From an uncultured Flammeovirgaceae bacterium (GTDB taxonomy: Bacteria; Bacteroidota; Bacteroidia; Cytophagales; Cyclobacteriaceae), in assembly GCA_937899105.1 (NCBI GenBank), contig CALBPF010000040.1, forward strand, positions 1 to 64,000: a stretch of DNA of 64,000 nt. Direction: 5' to 3'. The translations under genes were made by a program, and so were the position numbers. Position 1 is the stretch's first letter; each line of letters begins with the position of its first letter. Positions 27,076-36,600 of the stretch are shown here, in pieces. Under the pieces are notes generated by a model. That model was given only the letters and a program-made list of their open reading frames with translations, was not told where the DNA came from and made no database searches.

Positions 27076-29133
27076 ATGCGACATCTAATGATTTTGACGT
27101 TATTGGCGACCCAATTCATTTCCGTTGCTCAAGGGCAGGATAACAAGCCAAAAATCGAGGTTTTGGCAAATGCTACTGAAAAAAATATTATGCTTAGGTG
27201 GGCTCCGTCTAGCCCTATAGCCTGGCAACGGTTAAACGAATATGGCTACATTGTCGAGCGCGTTACGGTAAGCAGAAATGGAGAGCTGCTGAATACACCA
27301 GAAAAACTTATACTGACAGAAGCACCATTAAAACCGCGGCCCTTAAATGATTGGCAGGGCATTGTTGAGCGGAATGATAATGCCGCAGTAGCAGCACAGG
27401 CTATTTACGGAGAAACTTTTGAGCTTACTGAAAACTATTCTTCAGATATTATGCAGGTAGTGAATAAGTCCATTGAACTGGAGCAGCGTTTCTCATTTGC
27501 CTTGTTTGCGGCTGATCAATACTTTTTTGTAGCACAGATGTCAGCTTTGTCCTTTATAGACCATACTCCAAGGGCAAATGAAAAATATTTATATCGAGTT
27601 AAGAGCGCTGTTCCCGTAGAGATTGAGGATATAGATATGGGTTTTGTATATGTTGGATTAGAAGACCGTAAACCTGTGCCCAAAATCTATGATTTGCAAG
27701 CGGTGTTTGGCAATCGTGCGGTAGTTCTCAGTTGGGAACGTGAGAATTTTGATGGCATTTATAACAGTTTCATTGTAGAAAAATCGTCTGATGGAGGGAA
27801 AACCTATATGCCGGTTTCAGATGAGCCAATCATCAATGCTTCTAAAGATGAGATTGACAAGTCAAGGAGGGCCTACAAGCTCGATTCTCTGGCAGAAAAC
27901 AATAAAACCTATTACTACAGGGTTAAGGGAATTACTGCATTTGGGGAGACATCTCCACCGTCGGATTCCGTATCAGGAAGCGGTTTTATGCCGATAGCCG
28001 CGGCGCCCAATTTTACTAAATGGATTACAGATAATGTTAAGGTAGACCTTGAATGGCAATTCCCTTCTCAAGGCACGGAAATCACAGGATTCAGGATTGA
28101 AAGAAGTAGGTCAGAGAACGGACCGTACCAGGTAATAGAATCCGCTAAACTTAATGACAGGTCTTATGAGGATGAGAAACCATTAGCTACCAATTACTAT
28201 AGAGTGGTAGCTTATAACAGCCGGAGTCAGCGGTCTTCTTTTCCGGTGCTGGTGCAGCTAGAGGACAGCATCCCACCTGTTATTCCTAATGGTTTAAGTG
28301 GCTTGATTGATTCTGTCGGTACTGTGGCTCTCACGTGGGACCAGAACGCTGAGGACGATCTTCTTGGGTATAGAATTTATAGATCCAATTTCAAAAACGC
28401 AGAATTTGTGCAGGTCACCAAGGAGGCCGTTGAACGTAATAATTGGTTAGATACGGTAAACGTCAAAACATTAACTTCGTCTGTTTACTATCAAATCAGT
28501 GCGGTAGACTTCAGATTTAACGAATCCGAAAGGTCCCCTGTTTTTAGCCTTAGAAGGCCCGATGTACTTCCTCCGGCGCCTCCGGTTTTCAGGGGCATCA
28601 AGAGTGTGGATGTAGGGATACAACTTAGCTACACAAAAAGCCCGAGCGCAGATACAGAAAAATACTTCATTTACAGAAGAGGCATAAATGAAGAGGGATG
28701 GACGTTAATTAGAGAGAATTCTACCATAGACAGTACCATTTTCATAGATCAGAGCATCCAGCCAAATATTAAGTATTTCTACACAATTACAGCCAAAGAT
28801 TCAAGTGGTTTGGAGTCGAGGCCATCAGAGCCTGTTGCAGGCAGTAGTATAAAAACTATTTCAGAAAGAGATCCTGAACGATTAAAGATAGAAGCGGATA
28901 GATCGGAGAAAAGAGTTATCCTCAGCTGGGAGTTCGACAGTCCGGTTGAAGAGTTCAGAATCTATAGAAAGCGTGAAAATGATGTATTGGAACTCTACAA
29001 AACCGTGGCGGGTTCAGAAAAGGTTTTCTACGATAGCAATGTACAAATCAATAGTCAGTATCAATACGGTGTCCAGGCAGTAGTGTCCGGAGGTTTATTT
29101 TCGAGGGTAGTTTTTTCGACTGTGAACTTTTAA
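27076..29133 (+). CDS. Secreted multi-FN3 protein
   Basis: A 685-aa protein with a signal peptide (LMILTLLATQFISVAQGQ). After an N-terminal region of ~190 residues come several fibronectin type III-like domains, roughly at 195-300, 305-395, 400-495, 500-595 and 600-685. Typical strands are VVLSWERENFDGIYNSFIVE, YYYRVKGITAFGETSPPSDS, VALTWDQNAEDDLLGYRIYR and KYFYTITAKDSSGLESRPSE. FN3 arrays are protein-protein spacers. No T9SS sorting domain or lipobox is seen, so anchoring must come from a partner. The start codon directly follows the stop of the preceding gene (0 nt), strong evidence of one transcript. Confidence 0.75.
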   Translation: MRHLMILTLLATQFISVAQGQDNKPKIEVLANATEKNIMLRWAPSSPIAWQRLNEYGYIVERVTVSRNGELLNTPEKLILTEAPLKPRPLNDWQGIVERNDNAAVAAQAIYGETFELTENYSSDIMQVVNKSIELEQRFSFALFAADQYFFVAQMSALSFIDHTPRANEKYLYRVKSAVPVEIEDIDMGFVYVGLEDRKPVPKIYDLQAVFGNRAVVLSWERENFDGIYNSFIVEKSSDGGKTYMPVSDEPIINASKDEIDKSRRAYKLDSLAENNKTYYYRVKGITAFGETSPPSDSVSGSGFMPIAAAPNFTKWITDNVKVDLEWQFPSQGTEITGFRIERSRSENGPYQVIESAKLNDRSYEDEKPLATNYYRVVAYNSRSQRSSFPVLVQLEDSIPPVIPNGLSGLIDSVGTVALTWDQNAEDDLLGYRIYRSNFKNAEFVQVTKEAVERNNWLDTVNVKTLTSSVYYQISAVDFRFNESERSPVFSLRRPDVLPPAPPVFRGIKSVDVGIQLSYTKSPSADTEKYFIYRRGINEEGWTLIRENSTIDSTIFIDQSIQPNIKYFYTITAKDSSGLESRPSEPVAGSSIKTISERDPERLKIEADRSEKRVILSWEFDSPVEEFRIYRKRENDVLELYKTVAGSEKVFYDSNVQINSQYQYGVQAVVSGGLFSRVVFSTVNF

Positions 29134-29136
29134 GTC

Positions 29137-32100
29137 ATGAAAAGAGGGCTTCTAGTCATATTTTGCATTACTATCTGCGGCCTGGCATCTGGTCAAAACT
29201 ATGACGTACGCATTAGAGTGCTATCCGTGAATTGTGGTTGCCCCAGTACTTTTTTTGGTACAACAACAAGTCTAGGTGAGGTTACCGAATCTGCTGGTGG
29301 TCGAACACCATTTGTGGCTTATGATAACGTTATTAGCTCGATTGATCCTGGGTTTTCATTTAGAATTCAAGCCTTTGATGATATCTTTCCTTGTTTCTGT
29401 ATAGTAGATCAAACGTCATCCGTTCGAATTGATTTGACAGGATCAGCCGGATGCGATGAGCAGACTGTCTCTTTTGGCTCCACAAGAGTTACCGTAGAGA
29501 CTTACTGGGAACCCACTGGCTTAAGCATAACTGAGGATTCCCCGGCAGGTATATATTGTGCAGATGAACAAATAACATTGAGCGCTACTAGGGAATACAA
29601 CGATTACATTTGGGAATATAGTTTTAACGGTACTTCTGGATGGAACGCAGTTAATAGACCCCTTGTCCAAGATTCTCGCCTATCCGGAACTGCGCAGCAG
29701 TTTTTTGGTTCCAATATTTCGAACGTATACGGTAGAAATGTTTATTTCAGTGCTCGGTTTGGTGATTGTAATCGAGTAGTATCAAGCCCTTACACTTTCT
29801 ACCGGCCCATACCGGAAGTTACTTCATCGAACATTAATGCCTTTGCGCCATCATATAGTTGTACGAATGATGGAGGGCTAACTTTAAACGGGTTACGGTA
29901 TTCGGATGAGAGTAATTATTCAGGGGAACCGATTCTGGTGTCGATTGTGAACTCCAGCGGCACAGAAGGGTTTAATCAATCTCTTTCAGGTCAGACCAAT
30001 TACACAATAACCAACCCGGCTTTTTTTTCATCGGGCACTGGTTACAGGATAAAAATAGAAAATGCGGTAGAAGTAGGTCAAAACACATGTGCTTCTCCCG
30101 AGCTTACCTTTTCGATTCCGAACGCTCCTACGTATGTTGTGAATAGTCCTACTGTTGCTGGTACAATTTCCTGTAGCAGTGGGGTTAACGGTCCGAACAA
30201 TGATGGAGAGGTCAGGGCTTCGGTGACTAACGGCAGGCCTCCCTATGACTATTTCATTAAAAAGGGGAGTGGGAGCTATGTGTTAGACTGCAATAATTGT
30301 TCGGGATCGAGTCATATTTTTACGGGCCTGGATGCGGGCACTTACCAGGTTGAGGTACGAGATGCTTGTGGAGTAACATTAGAGTCATCAGGCACGGTAA
30401 CCTTAACTGAGCCAACTTCAACCATCTCGCTCATTTCAGCGGGTGTTACCTCGGATTACAATGGTTCTGATGTGAGCTGTTTTGGGGAGAGTGACGCTGT
30501 GATTACGGCGGCTGCCTCCGGAGGTACAGGTTCGGCGTCCTACTCATTGAATAGCGGGAGTTACCAATCGAGTGGTAGTTTTCCCAACCTGGGTGCAGGC
30601 ACATACACGGTGAGGGCCCGTGACGGCAACGGTTGTTTTACCGATGCGACCACCGTTACCATTGCTCCGGTCACTGCGGTGAGTATTAGCTCAGTGAATT
30701 CTGTGGATTATAATGGGTTTGGAGTGAGTTGTTTGGGAACGGCCAATGGGCAGATCACCGTTACCGGCGCAGGTGGTACCGGCGCAAAATCATTTTCGAT
30801 TGACGCTGGCGCGAGTTACCAGTCCCTCAATACGTTTACAGGGCTTGCACCAGGTACCTATACGATAAAAGTAAGGGATGCGAATAACTGCGAATCTTCA
30901 ACCCAAAGCATAATATTAACGGCTCCACCGGCGTTGACCGTTTCAGCGAATATCACCAGCGATTACGATGGTCGTGCACTGAGTTGCAATGGAGCGAGCG
31001 ACGGTCAGATCACCGTAAGTGGTTCAGGTGGAGTAGGTACACGGCAATACAGTATCGATAACGGCATTACCTTTTTAAGCGCCACCGTTTTTAACAACCT
31101 GTCAGCCGGTACGTATTTAGTAAAAGTACGAGATGAGAACGGATGTATTTCCGATGCCTCCGGTCCTATCGTCCTAGCCGACCCCCCTGGGATAGAGGCC
31201 ATAGAAACCGTATCCGATTACAATGGTCGATCCATTAGCTGCCAGGGCGCTTCGGACGGCTCCATTACCTTAAATGTGAGCGGTGGCAGTGGTATGTACA
31301 GCTACAGCTGGTCTACAGGGGAGACCTCAAAAGACCTGAGCAACCTGACAGCGGGGACCTATACCGTTACCATCACCGATTCAAATGGCTGCGATGAACA
31401 AGAGACCTACCTCTTAACTGAGCCGTTTGTGCTGTTGGAGAGCGTACTTACCAGTGATTACAACGGTGTAGGCATCAGCTGCGCAGGAGCGTCAGACGGC
31501 TCGATTGACCTGGAAGTTACGGGGGGTACCGGTCCGTACAGCTATTTATGGTCCACCGGGTCCACCAGTGAGGACTTAAACAGTCTGGCTGCGGGCGCCT
31601 ATTCGGTAACCATCACCGATGTAAACGGCTGCGACCTATCCCTTACCAACATCAATATCACGGCTCCCTCTGCATTAACCCTTTCGTTGTCTACCCAGAC
31701 GAATGTAGACTGTAACGGCAATGCCAGTGGTTCGGTGGACCTCCAGGCTTCCGGCGGAGTAATGGGCAAGACTTATACCCTCGATGGCACGATAACCCAA
31801 CCTACCGGGCAGTTTGATGATCTGCCAGCCGGGTTCTATACGGTAGAAGTAGAAGACGCGAACGGTTGCGCCGACCAGGTATCTTTCACCATCACCGAGC
31901 CGTCCCCATTAACCTCCCAGGTCACCTCCACGAGCGACGCCACCTGTTCAGACCCGAATGGTTCGGCCACCGTAGCGGTCAATGGAGGCACGAGCAGCTA
32001 CAGCTATCGTTGGGAGAACAGCCTGAACCAACCTGTGGGTACCAGCGCTATCCTTACTGGAGCGCCAGGAGGTATTTACACGGCCATCATCACAGATGCC

Positions 32101-33597
32101 AACGGTTGTATTACCACCAGCACAGCCACTATCAGCAGTGAAGACGGAGCTGAAGCGACCACATCATCCTTGGCAGGTACCTCATGCTTTAATAGCGCAG
32201 ACGGCAGCGCGACCGTCTCAATTGTCGGAGTAGGTCCCTTTGATGTACTATGGTCGAGTGGTGAGACCACCTTGACGGCAGCCAACCTATTGCCCGGATC
32301 AAACACCGTTACCATTACCGATGCGAACGGCTGTACCGTGGTAGAGACCATTACGATTCCTTCCCCAGCTGCGATCACCTCAAGCATAGTTACTGAACAA
32401 ACACCTACCTGTTGGGACAGTTCCGACGGGGCATTGGAGATACAGGCCTCAGGAGGTACGGGGAGCTACACCTACACATGGTCTACGGGCACTTCCGGAG
32501 CGCTACTTACCAACGTAACTCAAGGCGCCTATACCGTTACCATCACCGATTCGAATGGCTGTGAACTGGAGGAAGAGCTTACCCTTATTGGAGTGGAAGA
32601 AATCACCCTAACTACTGAAGCCATCCGGCCGAGTTGTGAAGGTCAGTCCGATGGTAGCTTGAGTGTGACCACTACAGGAGGTAATGGCAACTACAATTAT
32701 GACTGGTCTACCGGTTCTACGTCCAACAGCATCATCAATATACCTTCTGGCACTTATTCAGTGACCGTGACGGATGAGCGAGGCTGTACAATAACCGAAG
32801 ACTTAGTGTTAGGCGAGGCTGATCCTTTTGAGATAGCAATAGAAGATGTAGTGGTATGTACCGGATCGGTCGCTCAAGTTACAGCGCCTGTATCAGGTAC
32901 GAGCTATAGCTGGACTTCATCGACGGGTTTTACCGGCACAGCCGCCTCTGTTATGCTGACCGATGCTGGGGAGTATACCCTAACGGTGATCAATGAAGAT
33001 GGCTGTGAGGCGACAGACAGTTTTGTTCTCACAACCTCGGACGATATACTGAATGCAGACTTCTTAATGGTAACGGAAGCCTATGTGGGCGATACGGTGG
33101 TTATCATAGACATCAGCTGGCCGATACCGGAGACGCTGACCTGGGATTTTGGTACAGATCCCACGGTATTGATCGAGAACCAGGACTATGCGGAAGTGGT
33201 GTTTAATGCTCCGGGTACGTATGAAGTGAACATAGAGGCGACATTGGCAGACTGCAGGGACACGTATGGACAGTCTATCACGATATTAGATCGGTCAGAG
33301 AAACCTGACGATGGGGGTCGTCAAGCCTCAGGAGCTGAGCCATTGGTGAAGACCTTTAAGGTGAGCCCCAATCCAAATAACGGGGAGTTTGAAATAGAGG
33401 TTGGACTAGCAACGGTTTCTGAGATAGAATTATTGATGGTAGATACGCAGGGAAGTAAAGATGTTTTGAAGAAAGTATTAACTGGCAGTGACTCGTATAG
33501 TATCAAGGTTGTCCATACGGATTTAATTTCAGGGGTTTATATTCTTCGTCTTTCTGCTGGCAGAGAATCGAGGTTTTTTAGAGTATTTGTTAAGTAG
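29137..33597 (+). CDS. Giant SprB-repeat T9SS substrate, copy 1
   Basis: A 1,486-aa secreted protein: signal peptide (residues 1-19), a unique head to about residue 320, then about 11 repeats of ~75-85 aa of the SprB type. Each has a Cys-bearing start such as SDYNGRSISCQGASDGSI, an ASGGTGSY-like turn and an AGTYTVTITDSNGC end. An Ig-like and a PKD-like module follow (LTWDFGTDP), then a type A T9SS C-terminal sorting domain (KVSPNPNNGEF ... GVYILRLSAG). The family member SprB is the mobile gliding adhesin of Flavobacterium, so surface display is expected. The core 30109-33391 is nearly identical to that of the next gene. Confidence 0.85.
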   Translation: MKRGLLVIFCITICGLASGQNYDVRIRVLSVNCGCPSTFFGTTTSLGEVTESAGGRTPFVAYDNVISSIDPGFSFRIQAFDDIFPCFCIVDQTSSVRIDLTGSAGCDEQTVSFGSTRVTVETYWEPTGLSITEDSPAGIYCADEQITLSATREYNDYIWEYSFNGTSGWNAVNRPLVQDSRLSGTAQQFFGSNISNVYGRNVYFSARFGDCNRVVSSPYTFYRPIPEVTSSNINAFAPSYSCTNDGGLTLNGLRYSDESNYSGEPILVSIVNSSGTEGFNQSLSGQTNYTITNPAFFSSGTGYRIKIENAVEVGQNTCASPELTFSIPNAPTYVVNSPTVAGTISCSSGVNGPNNDGEVRASVTNGRPPYDYFIKKGSGSYVLDCNNCSGSSHIFTGLDAGTYQVEVRDACGVTLESSGTVTLTEPTSTISLISAGVTSDYNGSDVSCFGESDAVITAAASGGTGSASYSLNSGSYQSSGSFPNLGAGTYTVRARDGNGCFTDATTVTIAPVTAVSISSVNSVDYNGFGVSCLGTANGQITVTGAGGTGAKSFSIDAGASYQSLNTFTGLAPGTYTIKVRDANNCESSTQSIILTAPPALTVSANITSDYDGRALSCNGASDGQITVSGSGGVGTRQYSIDNGITFLSATVFNNLSAGTYLVKVRDENGCISDASGPIVLADPPGIEAIETVSDYNGRSISCQGASDGSITLNVSGGSGMYSYSWSTGETSKDLSNLTAGTYTVTITDSNGCDEQETYLLTEPFVLLESVLTSDYNGVGISCAGASDGSIDLEVTGGTGPYSYLWSTGSTSEDLNSLAAGAYSVTITDVNGCDLSLTNINITAPSALTLSLSTQTNVDCNGNASGSVDLQASGGVMGKTYTLDGTITQPTGQFDDLPAGFYTVEVEDANGCADQVSFTITEPSPLTSQVTSTSDATCSDPNGSATVAVNGGTSSYSYRWENSLNQPVGTSAILTGAPGGIYTAIITDANGCITTSTATISSEDGAEATTSSLAGTSCFNSADGSATVSIVGVGPFDVLWSSGETTLTAANLLPGSNTVTITDANGCTVVETITIPSPAAITSSIVTEQTPTCWDSSDGALEIQASGGTGSYTYTWSTGTSGALLTNVTQGAYTVTITDSNGCELEEELTLIGVEEITLTTEAIRPSCEGQSDGSLSVTTTGGNGNYNYDWSTGSTSNSIINIPSGTYSVTVTDERGCTITEDLVLGEADPFEIAIEDVVVCTGSVAQVTAPVSGTSYSWTSSTGFTGTAASVMLTDAGEYTLTVINEDGCEATDSFVLTTSDDILNADFLMVTEAYVGDTVVIIDISWPIPETLTWDFGTDPTVLIENQDYAEVVFNAPGTYEVNIEATLADCRDTYGQSITILDRSEKPDDGGRQASGAEPLVKTFKVSPNPNNGEFEIEVGLATVSEIELLMVDTQGSKDVLKKVLTGSDSYSIKVVHTDLISGVYILRLSAGRESRFFRVFVK
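30109..33391 (+). repeat. 3.28-kb direct repeat, copy 1 (SprB-repeat core)
   Basis: Aligns without gaps at a constant offset of 4,463 nt to 34572-37854. The translated cores are the same, and sampled lines match base for base; I found one mismatch (33381 C versus 37844 T) near the right end. Left and right flanks diverge abruptly at 30108/34571 and after 33391/37854. Confidence 0.9.
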
Positions 33598-33602
33598 CAG
33601 TT

Positions 33603-36600
33603 ATGAGAGATATAAATTTTATAATACTCTTAGTCTTCTTGGTGTTTAGTGTCGGCCAGACCAACGCACAATTGATTGATATCGGATCCGATCAAACAGT
33701 CTGCAAGGACGATGAATTGGGCTATTTAATCCTCTTCAGTGGTATCTGTGATGAACTGGTCTTTTCTAATTATCAATGGACTGTCACCGGAGGTACATTT
33801 TTAAATAATCCCCAAAATGGAACCTTTGCTCGAGTTCGATGGACCTCCACGGGAACAAAACGTCTAATGGTTTCCGCAGATTGGACGCTTAACAATAACG
33901 GAGGGACAGGTATCTGTCCACCAAGTGGTTCTGGTAGAACGAGTGATCAATTAAATGTAAGTTTTAGGCAAGCTCCCCCTGTTTCACTAACGACTTCATT
34001 AAATGGTATTTATTGCTCTAATGAGTCTATTACTTTGGGATGTAATAATAATAGCTCAGCTTTTTTTAAAGACTGGCAGTATAGTACTAGTCCTACTTCC
34101 GGATACGTGACTTTTAGAACTACATCTTCTGCTAGTACCTCGTTTAATTTTAACAGTGAACTTCCGAGCTCCCTTCTGGAAAGAGTGATTTATTTCAGAG
34201 TCAGACTTCGACCATGTGATGACCTGAATATTGGAGTAACCTCGTCAAATAATACCAATGCTACATTTTACAGAGCTGTACCAAGCAGTATGACCATCAC
34301 ACCTTCCTCCCCCAATTACTCCTGTACAACCGATGGCTCGATAGTGCTGTCTAATCTTAGATATCCTGGAGGGGGGAGTTATGGAGGGGAACCAATAATT
34401 GTTTCTATAACTAATGCGGGTGGTACTGAGGGTTTTAATCAAACCCTATCTGGCAGTACTTCATATAATATTCAAAATTCCACTTTTTTCTCCCCTGGAG
34501 GGGGATACCAACTTAAAATAGAAAATGTCAGCTCTGTTGGCAGGAATGCATGTAGTTCACAACTCAGAACTTTTTCGATTCCGAACGCTCCTACGTATGT
34601 TGTGAATAGTCCTACTGTTGCTGGTACAATTTCCTGTAGCAGTGGGGTTAACGGTCCGAACAATGATGGAGAGGTCAGGGCTTCGGTGACTAACGGCAGG
34701 CCTCCCTATGACTATTTCATTAAAAAGGGGAGTGGGAGCTATGTGTTAGACTGCAATAATTGTTCGGGATCGAGTCATATTTTTACGGGCCTGGATGCGG
34801 GCACTTACCAGGTTGAGGTACGAGATGCTTGTGGAGTAACATTAGAGTCATCAGGCACGGTAACCTTAACTGAGCCAACTTCAACCATCTCGCTCATTTC
34901 AGCGGGTGTTACCTCGGATTACAATGGTTCTGATGTGAGCTGTTTTGGGGAGAGTGACGCTGTGATTACGGCGGCTGCCTCCGGAGGTACAGGTTCGGCG
35001 TCCTACTCATTGAATAGCGGGAGTTACCAATCGAGTGGTAGTTTTCCCAACCTGGGTGCAGGCACATACACGGTGAGGGCCCGTGACGGCAACGGTTGTT
35101 TTACCGATGCGACCACCGTTACCATTGCTCCGGTCACTGCGGTGAGTATTAGCTCAGTGAATTCTGTGGATTATAATGGGTTTGGAGTGAGTTGTTTGGG
35201 AACGGCCAATGGGCAGATCACCGTTACCGGCGCAGGTGGTACCGGCGCAAAATCATTTTCGATTGACGCTGGCGCGAGTTACCAGTCCCTCAATACGTTT
35301 ACAGGGCTTGCACCAGGTACCTATACGATAAAAGTAAGGGATGCGAATAACTGCGAATCTTCAACCCAAAGCATAATATTAACGGCTCCACCGGCGTTGA
35401 CCGTTTCAGCGAATATCACCAGCGATTACGATGGTCGTGCACTGAGTTGCAATGGAGCGAGCGACGGTCAGATCACCGTAAGTGGTTCAGGTGGAGTAGG
35501 TACACGGCAATACAGTATCGATAACGGCATTACCTTTTTAAGCGCCACCGTTTTTAACAACCTGTCAGCCGGTACGTATTTAGTAAAAGTACGAGATGAG
35601 AACGGATGTATTTCCGATGCCTCCGGTCCTATCGTCCTAGCCGACCCCCCTGGGATAGAGGCCATAGAAACCGTATCCGATTACAATGGTCGATCCATTA
35701 GCTGCCAGGGCGCTTCGGACGGCTCCATTACCTTAAATGTGAGCGGTGGCAGTGGTATGTACAGCTACAGCTGGTCTACAGGGGAGACCTCAAAAGACCT
35801 GAGCAACCTGACAGCGGGGACCTATACCGTTACCATCACCGATTCAAATGGCTGCGATGAACAAGAGACCTACCTCTTAACTGAGCCGTTTGTGCTGTTG
35901 GAGAGCGTACTTACCAGTGATTACAACGGTGTAGGCATCAGCTGCGCAGGAGCGTCAGACGGCTCGATTGACCTGGAAGTTACGGGGGGTACCGGTCCGT
36001 ACAGCTATTTATGGTCCACCGGGTCCACCAGTGAGGACTTAAACAGTCTGGCTGCGGGCGCCTATTCGGTAACCATCACCGATGTAAACGGCTGCGACCT
36101 ATCCCTTACCAACATCAATATCACGGCTCCCTCTGCATTAACCCTTTCGTTGTCTACCCAGACGAATGTAGACTGTAACGGCAATGCCAGTGGTTCGGTG
36201 GACCTCCAGGCTTCCGGCGGAGTAATGGGCAAGACTTATACCCTCGATGGCACGATAACCCAACCTACCGGGCAGTTTGATGATCTGCCAGCCGGGTTCT
36301 ATACGGTAGAAGTAGAAGACGCGAACGGTTGCGCCGACCAGGTATCTTTCACCATCACCGAGCCGTCCCCATTAACCTCCCAGGTCACCTCCACGAGCGA
36401 CGCCACCTGTTCAGACCCGAATGGTTCGGCCACCGTAGCGGTCAATGGAGGCACGAGCAGCTACAGCTATCGTTGGGAGAACAGCCTGAACCAACCTGTG
36501 GGTACCAGCGCTATCCTTACTGGAGCGCCAGGAGGTATTTACACGGCCATCATCACAGATGCCAACGGTTGTATTACCACCAGCACAGCCACTATCAGCA

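Noticed and set aside
30420..32830. Regularly spaced repeats resembling a CRISPR or satellite array
   Set aside because: The period is ~240 bp, in frame, and variable between units; it encodes SprB protein repeats.
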